64,000 nt of DNA from Clostridiales bacterium (GTDB taxonomy: Bacteria; Bacillota; Clostridia; Lachnospirales; Lachnospiraceae), in contig JAAYNV010000066.1 of the NCBI GenBank assembly GCA_012520645.1, positions 1-64,000 on the forward strand, read 5' to 3'. The first letter of the stretch is position 1; each line of letters opens with the position of its first letter. Positions 34,210 to 42,321 of this stretch are shown here, piece after piece. A program made the position numbers and the translations under genes. The notes beneath the pieces were generated by a model. It ran no database searches. It was not told the DNA's origin and saw only the letters and a program-made list of their open reading frames with translations.

Positions 34210-34872
34210 TTATTCCGACAGTTCACCGTCAATGATATGTACGATCCGTTTTGCTGCCTTTGCCACATTCAGATCATGGGTAATCATAACAATCGTATTC
34301 CCCATTTCATTGAGTTCACCAAACAGCTTTAATACCTCTTTTCCACTGTTTGTATCTAGCGCTCCTGTGGGCTCATCTGCAAGCAGGATGGCAGGATTGC
34401 AGGACAGGGCCCGTGCAATCGATACCCTCTGCTTCTGCCCGCCCGACAGCTCCGACGGCTTATGCGTAAGCCTGTGGTCGATTCCAAGAAGCCTTATCGT
34501 ATCCATACACCGTTCCTCTGCCTCTTTTCTGGTCATTCCGCGGATGATTAACGGCATGACAATATTCTGCAGCACATTATAAGTAGGAATCAACTGATAG
34601 TTCTGAAAGATAAATCCAATTTTTTCATTCCGCACCTGCGTCAGTTCCTCCTCCGGTGTCTCATGGATTGCCAGACCATCCAGATAATACTCTCCGCTGT
34701 CCAAAAGATCCATACAGCCAATCATGTTCATTAGCGTGGTTTTTCCGGAGCCGGACGGTCCTAAAATAGCCACATACTCTCCTTTTTCTACCTGAAAGTT
34801 AATATGTTTTAAGACGGGCACCTGCTCCTCTCCAACGAAATAACCTTTGTTCACATCACTCATTCTGATCAT
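34210..34872 (-). CDS. ABC transporter ATPase (MacB/LolD type)
   Basis: A 220-residue cytoplasmic ATPase. Walker A GPSGSGKTT, Q-loop FQNYQLIPT, signature LSGGQKQR, Walker B LLADEPTGALD and the H-loop THD are all intact. The AIHETPEEEL-type insertion and close similarity to LolD/MacB place it with exporters that use FtsX-like permeases. It is the last gene of the operon with three fusion proteins. It follows the small anchored protein gene by 11 bases and ends near the shared terminator. Confidence 0.95.
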   Translation of the reverse strand: MIRMSDVNKGYFVGEEQVPVLKHINFQVEKGEYVAILGPSGSGKTTLMNMIGCMDLLDSGEYYLDGLAIHETPEEELTQVRNEKIGFIFQNYQLIPTYNVLQNIVMPLIIRGMTRKEAEERCMDTIRLLGIDHRLTHKPSELSGGQKQRVSIARALSCNPAILLADEPTGALDTNSGKEVLKLFGELNEMGNTIVMITHDLNVAKAAKRIVHIIDGELSE

Positions 34873-34883
34873 ACTGTTTTCCT

Positions 34884-35306
34884 CTATTCCACAATCTCAA
34901 TTTTCAGAATACAGCCGTCTGCGCCGTCCTCTTCCAGAAGTATCTTCAACCGGTCTTTGCTTGCAAGTCTGGAAAATGTCGTAATCGCTCCCAGCTTCGT
35001 TTCTACCTCCGTACCCACCGGAATCTGATACACCTTCTGTTCCCCGGCCGCGATAAATGTCCCATCCTGTTTCCTGCTTTCCCGAAGAATAGAAAGTTCC
35101 ATCTCGTTTCCAATAATATCCGTAATTTCACCGTATAAAATCCACTGGTTTTCTCCGGCTGTCATTTCGGTTTCCTCCGCCTCTGCCTCAGCAATTCGTT
35201 TCCCCCGGTAAAAATAACCTCCTGTTCCCACCATCATACCGAGCAGAACCAGAAGCATCCTGATACGCCTTCGCCTGCCTTTCTTTTGCATACGTTTCTG
35301 ACTCAT
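34884..35306 (-). CDS. Small N-anchored protein of the ABC operon
   Basis: A 140-residue protein. A very basic start (MSQKRMQKKGRRRRIR) precedes one membrane segment (about 17-35) and an outside part of about 100 residues that looks mostly beta. It has ILYGEITDIIGNEMELSIL in the middle and ends GCILKIEIVE. There is no lipobox and no known domain. It lies between permease and ATPase genes, 13 bases from the former and 11 from the latter, so it is likely an accessory part of the exporter. Function unknown. Confidence 0.7.
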   Translation of the reverse strand: MSQKRMQKKGRRRRIRMLLVLLGMMVGTGGYFYRGKRIAEAEAEETEMTAGENQWILYGEITDIIGNEMELSILRESRKQDGTFIAAGEQKVYQIPVGTEVETKLGAITTFSRLASKDRLKILLEEDGADGCILKIEIVE

Positions 35307-35319
35307 ATATCCGTTCCTC

Positions 35320-36705
35320 CTATTCCTGATTAAGCGCCACCACCGGAATCAGCCGGGATGCCTTATACGCAGGATAAAATCCAAACAGGGTTCCTGTAAT
35401 CACCCCAAATGCCAGAGAAAGCAACGCTCCAAAAACAGATAACTCCACCCGAACGGAAAACTGCTCAATAAGAGGCGTAATTCCCAGCGCACACATTACT
35501 CCCAGAATGGCACCAGCCAGACTGATGCAGCTTGCTTCCAGAACAAATTCCAGAAGAATATCCCTTCTGCTGCAGCCGATTGCCTTCAATATGCCGATTT
35601 CATTGGTCCGTTCCTTGACCGATACGAACAACACGTTCATAATACCGATACCGCCTACCATAAACACGATCACTGCCATAGCAATCAGGAGCATGGTAAG
35701 CGTTTCATTGGATTTCTCTGCCGCCTCCATCTTGCTTCCGGCATCCGAGATCGTAAACTCTGTATTCGGATAGGAATCCGTCAGTACCGTCTTAATATTC
35801 TTCTTGATCATTTCTACCTGACTGACATCCTCTGCAATGACCGTAATGGTCGGGCTGACATTCGTACCGGTCAGATATTTGATTCCGGTCTCATAAGGGA
35901 TAAAGACTGCGTCATCCGGACTGATGCCCGATGCCACACTTCCCATCTCTTCCAGTACACCGCCTACCAGATAAGGTCTTCCGTCTATATAGAGCGTGCC
36001 GTCATAAGCATCATAGACACTTCCAAAAATTTCCCTTGCTGCGCTGTAGCCGAGTACACAGACCTTTTCCTTTCCTTCCTCATTTGTTTCCGTCAGGAAT
36101 TCTCCAAGTACCATGTCCAGATTACTGATCCGTGCATAATTGCTCTTTACACCCGCAATCGTATAACTTGTACTGCTCTCCAGTTCCCCTCCTTCCACAT
36201 CCGCCTTGGTAGAAAAGGAAATCGTCACATCTGACAGTCCCGGTACAAATACTTCAATATCCTCCATATCCTCTATGGATAGACTGACTGCCTCCTGATT
36301 GATTCTCTCATCGGCACCTTCCGGCCTTCCGGGGAAAATGCCTCCCATAGTTCCTTCTGGTTGGAATCCCCCCATTCCGCTGCCGGATGAGCCGCCTCTT
36401 CTTGCCGAACCGTCAAAACCTCCACCTGGAAAATTTCCACCTGGAAAACCTCCCATTCCGCCCGCTCCGCTACCCGGCTCACTGTTTCTTCCAAACGCAT
36501 TGGAGTCATCATAGGTCACATCCACTGCTCCTGCATTCAGATTTTTAAACTGTTTTGCAACCTCCATCTTTCCGCCCTGTCCGATGGCAATGACCAACAT
36601 AATCGTCGCCGCTCCGACTACGATACCAAAGGAGGTCAGAATGACCTTGGATTTATTCTGTACCAGATTGATCCACACCAGACGAAGCAATTCTGTCAAT
36701 CTCAT
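35320..36705 (-). CDS. MacB-type ABC permease (FtsX/MacB-like)
   Basis: A 461-residue permease with one N-terminal membrane helix (about 15-40), a large outside domain and three C-terminal helices (about 335-460) ending in PAYKASRLIPVVALNQE, a typical FtsX-family close. The outside domain carries a Gly/Met/Phe-rich insert at about 70-125 with repeated GGFPGGNF-like pieces, a likely disordered loop. MacB permeases are mechanotransmitters that work with a fusion protein and an ATPase. Its start overlaps the stop of the broken fusion-protein gene (ATGA). Confidence 0.92.
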   Translation of the reverse strand: MRLTELLRLVWINLVQNKSKVILTSFGIVVGAATIMLVIAIGQGGKMEVAKQFKNLNAGAVDVTYDDSNAFGRNSEPGSGAGGMGGFPGGNFPGGGFDGSARRGGSSGSGMGGFQPEGTMGGIFPGRPEGADERINQEAVSLSIEDMEDIEVFVPGLSDVTISFSTKADVEGGELESSTSYTIAGVKSNYARISNLDMVLGEFLTETNEEGKEKVCVLGYSAAREIFGSVYDAYDGTLYIDGRPYLVGGVLEEMGSVASGISPDDAVFIPYETGIKYLTGTNVSPTITVIAEDVSQVEMIKKNIKTVLTDSYPNTEFTISDAGSKMEAAEKSNETLTMLLIAMAVIVFMVGGIGIMNVLFVSVKERTNEIGILKAIGCSRRDILLEFVLEASCISLAGAILGVMCALGITPLIEQFSVRVELSVFGALLSLAFGVITGTLFGFYPAYKASRLIPVVALNQE

Positions 36706-38393
36706 TCGCCGTTCACCTTACTTTCTATCAGAACAGTCTCCCCGTTAGAAAGCCCTTCCTTGATTTCTACATTGATTCCATCGGAAAATCCGGTCTCTAC
36801 ATCTTTTTCTGTCACATTTCCTTCTTCATCATGTATATAAACATACGATCTGCTGCCATCACGTTTTATGGCTCGGTTGGATACGTATAGCACCTCTTTT
36901 GTCTCCTTTGTGATAAACGTAACCTCGCTGGTCATACCGGAATAAATGCCGTCCACATCTCCCTCTATGTCCACCGTGACCTCATAGGTAATGGCAGAAG
37001 AATAGGTATTGACCTGCGCATCTCCGATTTCAGTCACGGTTCCGTAAAACTGCATATCCGGAAAAGCTGTGATTGAAATATTAGCGGTATCCCCTACTGC
37101 AATTTTGTCTATGTCATCATCCCCAACTGTCACTGTAATACCGGTCTTTCCGTAATCCTTCAACGTAATAAGAGACATTCCTCTGGAAAGCGTATCTCCT
37201 GCTTCCAGCCCTATCTCCGTGATCACACCGGAAGAATCTGAAATGACATTACAATCCTGAATGCACCTGTCAAATTCTTCCAGCTTTTCCTTTGCCTCCG
37301 CATAAGCATCCTCTGCCTCCGCATAATCCTGCTCTCCGATACCAACCGAAAGGTCATAAATCTGTTTGCCCTTTTCCAGACGAAGCACTCTTGTATCATA
37401 GGATGCCTTCGCTGTAACCGCACCGGAACGCATTTCCTTTTCCGCCGTCTTCAGTTCCTTTTCAAGTGTCTCTATCTCCTCTTTCTTTTTGTCTATGGCA
37501 TCCTGCTTTTCCTCCAAAGCATCTTCATCGGAATCTCTGGTCGCTTCGATTGTATCCCGCAAAGTAAGCGTACTGATATAGCCATAGGGATCATCCTCTT
37601 TATCTATATAATCAGTCCGGTAAGTCGTCTCATCATATAGATGTTTGGATTCTTCAAGCTTTGCCATAAGCTCCTGCTCCTTCGTCTGAAGTTCTTCCAA
37701 CTCTTCCCTGGCTTCTTCCAGTTTCTCAACCGCGGTATCATAAGCTTCCTGCAGTTGATCTATTGTTTCATCATATTCCAGCTGGGCTGCATTCCCATAG
37801 GTCACATCTGTCTCATAATCATGCGCAGCGCTTAAGTTTATTTTTTTCATCTGTGTCCGGACCTGTTCCAGTTCCAGTTTTGCCGCGGTCACATCCTCCG
37901 AAAGCTCCTCCCTAAGCTCCTCCACACTTTCTTTTGAAAGACGGTAGATTGGATCGCCTTCCTGTATCTCCTATCCAACACTGACATAGACTTCCTCTAC
38001 TGTCAGATTTCTGCTGTCCGAACCGGAAGACGTCTGGCTGCTTTGGACATTTAGTAGATTTCCTCCCATACCTGCCCAGGGAAAAGCATCTCCCTGACTG
38101 CTCTGCGAGCCGGCATAGGCACTGATATCCAGTCCAAATTCCTGCTGTGTCGTTCCAACCTCCACATTGCCGCTTTCTGTGATTCCTACCGTCAGCTTTC
38201 CGTACTCTGCTGTGGTTTCCTTATATACAATCTCAGCCTCCTTCCGGTCAAAAGCTAATATCCGGACCAGAATGCTTATGACCAGAATCAGGATGCAGAC
38301 GGCAGTTATAAGGGCTGTGGTTTTACACAACTTCTTTTGATTCCAATTCCTTCTATTCCATTCTTTTTCCTGCTGTTTGATTTCCTGCTCCAT
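36702..38393 (-). pseudogene. Third HlyD-like membrane-fusion protein, interrupted by in-frame TAG
   Basis: Two pieces in the same register, 37974-38393 and 36702-37970, are separated only by TAG at 37971-37973. Read through, the protein would be about 563 residues: a membrane anchor (about 27-48), a lipoyl-like strand (NLTVEEVYVSVG), a long coiled-coil hairpin and a C-terminal beta-barrel with ISITAFPDMQFYGTVTEIG. The paralogue 38393-40024 reads VVAGQRIQEGD where this reads SVG-stop-EIQEGD, so CAG to TAG is the simplest change. The truncated N-piece has 140 residues and would lack the hairpin. The start overlaps the previous stop (TAATG). It may be inactive or a sequencing artefact. Confidence 0.85.
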
Positions 38394-40024
38394 TATTGTC
38401 CTCCCTGTAAGGCACCCTGTTGCAGTTCTTCCCTGCTCTGTCCGCTTCCTGCCTTACTCGCTATATAAATGATGTCGCCTTCTGAAAGTCCTTCGGTAAT
38501 CTGTACGAAGATTCCGTCTGTAAATCCGGTCTCCACCGGACTAAGTTCCATTTCTCCCGATGTGTTTTTCCGATAGACATATTTTTTGCCGTTTTCCTCA
38601 ACAATCGCCTTTCTGGAAACGTAGACTACATCATCTGCCTGATCTGTTATAAAGTTCACATCTCCTGTCATACCGCCAAACAGTTCGGACGTATCTCCCA
38701 GAATCTTTACCGTAACCGGATAACTGATCGTTGTCATATGTTCGTCTGAAGAAGATGCCGCAATTTCCTGAATGATTCCGTTATAATTCCGGTCCGGATA
38801 TGCAGTAAATGTTATTGTTACTTCCTTTCCGACTTCCACATAAGGAATATCCTCTTCCGACACATCAATAGACAAAACATAATTTTCTTCCTCCACATAG
38901 GAAAACATCGTTCCTTCTTCCACAAGATCATCTCCGGCATCATAATTGACTGCCGTTACCAGTCCGCTTCCTTCCGCATAGACCACACCATCCTGCACAA
39001 AGCTTTCAAACTGTTCCAGCCGCTTATCTGCTTCTTCCAGATCATTCCTTGCACTTTCCACATCCTCTCTCAGACCTTCCACCGAATAGTGATAGATTTC
39101 CTGAGCCAGTTCACCCTGCTGCACAGAATTTTCATAGCTTTGCCTGTTATCGGTATTTTGCCTTTCAAGTTTCTGTGTAAGACGCATGATCTGTGTATAG
39201 ACCTCTCCAATCTCTTCCTGCTTTTCCTCTATGGATTCACTTTTAGAAAGCCGTTCCTCCTTTGCCGCTTCATATTGTTCTTTTACCTGATAATAAGCAT
39301 CTCTTAAACTTATGTACTTGGGAAGCCTGCTTTCTTCACAATCCTCATATTCTTCTCTGGCCTCCTCATATGCTTCTCTCAAATCATCATAGTTTTCCCA
39401 CTCTTCCACATCCTCAAGTTCTGCCTGAAGTACATCTATCTCATTCTGCAAAACCGCAATTTGGGTATACGCCTCCATAATTCTGCCATTTAAAACTGCG
39501 GTCGATATTTCATATTCCTCCTGGGCCTTACTTCCATCCAGAACACTGCTGTCATAGGTCTGCTTTGCAGTATGTATCTCCTCATCATAGGTACTCTGTG
39601 CCTCGGCAAGTGCAATCTGCGCTTCATTTCTGGCAGACTTTAATTTTCTCCGAATCGCTTCCACGCTCCGTTCATTCAGCTTAAAAACAACATCACCTTC
39701 CTGAATCCGCTGTCCCGCCACCACATATACCTCTTCAATCCGAAGATATCTGCTCTCCTCCTCTTCCTCCTCGGAATCGGAATCACTCTCATCCGTTTCT
39801 CCCAAATCAAGGTCCAGATCATAAATCTGATCTGTCGTTATCATTTCAACGGAACCGCTCTCTGTAATCCCCTGTGTCAGACTCCCGTAGGAAACCGCCT
39901 CTTCCTTATAGATGTACTGCTCTTCCTCCTGTTTCCTATTTCCAAATACCGTATATCCGGCTGTTCCCGCAACAACCAGAAAAACTGCTCCTGCGGCAAT
40001 GATCCTCTTTGTCTGCTTTTTCAT
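38393..40024 (-). CDS. HlyD-like membrane-fusion protein (second of three)
   Basis: A 543-residue protein with an N-terminal anchor (about 9-27) and a beta segment with GSLTQGITESGSVEM. A lipoyl half follows (RIEEVYVVAGQRIQEGDVVFKL), then a coiled-coil hairpin of about 230 residues rich in Glu and Lys (EAYEEAREEYEDCEESR). A second lipoyl half and a C-terminal beta-barrel have GKEVTITFTAYPDRNYNG. In Gram-positive cells such proteins bridge the permease to the wall or to an external partner. It overlaps neighbours at both ends, so translation is coupled. An acidic Asp/Ser/Glu run (about 75-92) is unusual. Confidence 0.9.
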   Translation of the reverse strand: MKKQTKRIIAAGAVFLVVAGTAGYTVFGNRKQEEEQYIYKEEAVSYGSLTQGITESGSVEMITTDQIYDLDLDLGETDESDSDSEEEEEESRYLRIEEVYVVAGQRIQEGDVVFKLNERSVEAIRRKLKSARNEAQIALAEAQSTYDEEIHTAKQTYDSSVLDGSKAQEEYEISTAVLNGRIMEAYTQIAVLQNEIDVLQAELEDVEEWENYDDLREAYEEAREEYEDCEESRLPKYISLRDAYYQVKEQYEAAKEERLSKSESIEEKQEEIGEVYTQIMRLTQKLERQNTDNRQSYENSVQQGELAQEIYHYSVEGLREDVESARNDLEEADKRLEQFESFVQDGVVYAEGSGLVTAVNYDAGDDLVEEGTMFSYVEEENYVLSIDVSEEDIPYVEVGKEVTITFTAYPDRNYNGIIQEIAASSSDEHMTTISYPVTVKILGDTSELFGGMTGDVNFITDQADDVVYVSRKAIVEENGKKYVYRKNTSGEMELSPVETGFTDGIFVQITEGLSEGDIIYIASKAGSGQSREELQQGALQGGQ

Positions 40025-41598
40025 ACGCCACCTCCTATTTTCTTCCGATACTCTTCTAACGTGATTCCAAAACAGACTGTTACGGTCTCATTCTCGGATA
40101 GTTTTTCCGCTTCCTTCTGAAGATTTTCCCCCGGGAAACAAAGCGTTACTGCATAAGTGACACTGGTACGGCTTTGTGAGTTTGAAATCGGGCTAATCTC
40201 TGTCACCTGCGCTTCATAACTTCCCTCCTCTTCACTGACTACAACCGCTGTTTCTCCAATTTCTATCTTCGCAATATCTGCCTGATCCACCGCTGCTGTC
40301 ACCGTTAAGATGGTCGGATCACTATAAGCCAGTACTATCGAATCCGGCTCAAGCTCATCCCCTGCCGAAACACTGATCATAACCACATTCCCCTTGCTGG
40401 AAGTATACAGATAACCATCTCCGACTGTCTCTTCAAAAACCTGCAGATTCTCTTCTGCCTCTTCCTTATCATTGAGCAGCGTATCCAGTTCATCCTGAAG
40501 CTTCTGTACTGCCGTATCATATATATTCTGTGCGTTTTCTATTTCTGCCAGCTTCGTCTCATAATCCGCCTGACAGACTGCTGCCTGCTTTTCATAATCA
40601 ATCTGGGCCTGCCTAAGTTCCAGTTCTAAAAGTTCATATTCTGCCTTTGCCTGCTCCAGACCAGCCGTCGCTTTTTCCACTGCCTTATGATAATCCTTAA
40701 GCGCCTGCTCATACTCTTCCTTTTCTGCCCGGTAAATATCCTCCATCAGTTCTAATGCTGTAATGCGCTGCTGTTTATCTGCTGCCGCTGCACTGTTTCC
40801 TCCCTGACTGCCGCCACTGGGCCCGCCTCCCGGACTGTTTCCTCCACTATTGGACGTGTTTGTGTTATTGACCTCCGAATCCTTTATGTTCCAGTCCTTT
40901 AACGTATCCCAGTAAAGTTTTTCATTCTGCTCATAAAGCGCCTTCTTTTCCTCCAGTTCATACTCCTCTCTATAGGCATCATTATTTACGCCGTCATAAT
41001 ATTCCTCATAAAGCTCCTTCGCATCCTCCAGCTGTTCCGTAAGTTCTTCCACATCCTGCTTTGCTGTCTCCAGACTATTCTGATAATCACTTTCTACATA
41101 TTCCGCCTCCACCATGGTCACATCATAGTTCCTTTGCGCCTCAATTTGGGAAAGTTCATTTTCAATTACCGCCTGATTGTATCGTAATTGTGCCTGCGTT
41201 GCTTTTCTGGTAAGCTCTGTTCTCGCCTGTTCCATGGATTTTTCGGATATCTTTAAGATTTTAGTCCCCTGCTCTACCGTATCTCCGGCTGACAGATAGA
41301 CCTCCTCTATAGCAAGCTCTGTATCCAGTTCCTCCAGATCAAAAGACTCCTCCGTAATGCCAATCGATGTCGTACCACTTGCAGTCACACAGGAAACTTC
41401 TCCGATCTGTCTGGGCATAGGTCTCTCTCCCTGCCCTTCCTGTTTTCCCTGCATCTGTCTAAAGACATAACACCCACCTCCGCCTGTGATTAAAAGCAGC
41501 AAAACGGTACCGCACAGTATCACTGCTTTTTTTCTGCTCTTTTTCGGTTTCTTTTCCTTATTTTGATTCCTATCCTGATTCATTTTATCCTGTTTCAT
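40021..41598 (-). CDS. HlyD-like membrane-fusion protein (first of three)
   Basis: A 525-residue protein. A basic N-terminus (KEKKPKKSRKKA) precedes one membrane helix (about 26-45), then a lipoyl half (ELAIEEVYLSAGDTVEQGTKI) and a long coiled coil interrupted by a Ser/Asn/Gly-rich loop (NTSNSGGNSPGGGPSGGSQG). A second lipoyl half (GNVVMISVSAGDELEPDSI) and a barrel domain follow. It is the first gene of the ABC operon; GGAGG lies five bases before the ATG. The Gly/Ser loop at the hairpin tip may contact a partner (inference). The stop overlaps the next start by ATGA. Confidence 0.9.
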   Translation of the reverse strand: MKQDKMNQDRNQNKEKKPKKSRKKAVILCGTVLLLLITGGGGCYVFRQMQGKQEGQGERPMPRQIGEVSCVTASGTTSIGITEESFDLEELDTELAIEEVYLSAGDTVEQGTKILKISEKSMEQARTELTRKATQAQLRYNQAVIENELSQIEAQRNYDVTMVEAEYVESDYQNSLETAKQDVEELTEQLEDAKELYEEYYDGVNNDAYREEYELEEKKALYEQNEKLYWDTLKDWNIKDSEVNNTNTSNSGGNSPGGGPSGGSQGGNSAAAADKQQRITALELMEDIYRAEKEEYEQALKDYHKAVEKATAGLEQAKAEYELLELELRQAQIDYEKQAAVCQADYETKLAEIENAQNIYDTAVQKLQDELDTLLNDKEEAEENLQVFEETVGDGYLYTSSKGNVVMISVSAGDELEPDSIVLAYSDPTILTVTAAVDQADIAKIEIGETAVVVSEEEGSYEAQVTEISPISNSQSRTSVTYAVTLCFPGENLQKEAEKLSENETVTVCFGITLEEYRKKIGGGV

Positions 41599-41699
41599 AG
41601 GTGCCTCCGCTGCTTTTTCTCAAAAAAAGTATAAGAAAAAAATATATCCAAAATTTGTTTAAATTGTGAAAAAAATGTGTTCAATATCAAAATATATAC

Positions 41700-41745
41700 T
41701 ATAAGCGTTAAAAATTAACTTTTTCGCCAATTTTCAACGCTTATA
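41700..41745. promoter_or_regulatory. Long inverted repeat between the XRE gene and the ABC operon
   Basis: TATAAGCGTT-A-AAAATT and AATTTT-C-AACGCTTATA form a 17-base inverted repeat with one mismatch around a 12-base loop. The right arm overlaps a perfect TATAAT (41742-41747) facing the XRE gene. A partial third copy (TATAACGTTAAAAAT) is at 41816-41830. It is a candidate operator. Confidence 0.55.
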
Positions 41746-41767
41746 ATGTATATTTTAATTTTATAGA

Positions 41768-41807
41768 TGCCTTTAGTCTGTGCTCATTCAAAAACAGTGC
41801 CTTTAGT
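41768..41807. repeat. Direct repeat TGCCTTTAGT, two copies 30 bases apart
   Basis: TGCCTTTAGT is found at 41768-41777 and 41798-41807, an exact 30-base spacing (about three helical turns). It may be a regulator site or chance. Confidence 0.35.
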
Positions 41808-41876
41808 ATAAAAAGTATAACGTTAAAAATATATTTCTCTAATTCAAACTGTTTATAAAAAAAGAAAGGAACTTAC

Positions 41877-42215
41877 ATGGAGTCAATATCTGTTATTATA
41901 GGATCACGCATACGTTCCTACCGTAAATCCCAAAATTTAAGTCAGGAAAAGCTTGCTGAAATGGCGGAAATCCACCCCACTTATCTGGGGCAGTTAGAAC
42001 GGGGCGAAAAAAGCCCAACCATTGAAATCATAAATAAAATTGCAAATGCACTGCAGGTTCCTCTTTCCAGACTGTTCAGTAATCTTTCCCTTGAAGATAC
42101 CGCTCTCCCCTCTTATCCTCAGGACAGAATCCTACAGCTTTTATCCGATCTCAATGCCAAAGAACAGAATGCTATTTATGAAATCATTGTAAGTGCTTTA
42201 AAGTTAAAGGACTAA
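41877..42215 (+). CDS. XRE-family helix-turn-helix regulator
   Basis: A 112-residue regulator. The HTH is visible as NLSQEKLAEMAEIHPTYLGQLERGEK at about residues 21-46, followed by SPTIEIINKIANALQVPLSRLF, the standard Cro/CI-like fold with a short helical tail (about 80-112) for dimerisation. AAAGGAA lies six bases before the ATG. It is divergent from the exporter operon with the inverted repeat between, so it is a strong candidate for its regulator. It could also control the c-di-GMP gene that follows. Confidence 0.92.
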   Translation: MESISVIIGSRIRSYRKSQNLSQEKLAEMAEIHPTYLGQLERGEKSPTIEIINKIANALQVPLSRLFSNLSLEDTALPSYPQDRILQLLSDLNAKEQNAIYEIIVSALKLKD

Positions 42216-42321
42216 AATCAAAAGAGTTTTTCAAAGGAGTTTTATATCTTTCTTTATATTGACAATTTCTGCCACAGTCATTAAACTGGATTTATAGTAT
42301 TTTTTTCTATGGAGGTGACTT

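Noticed and set aside
12838..37973. Reassigned stop codon or selenocysteine/pyrrolysine use at the two internal stops
   Set aside because: TGA ends rlmD and TAG ends clpC and the Nudix gene in this window, so both are ordinary stops. One internal stop is TGA and the other TAG, so one recoding scheme cannot explain both, and the positions are not catalytic.
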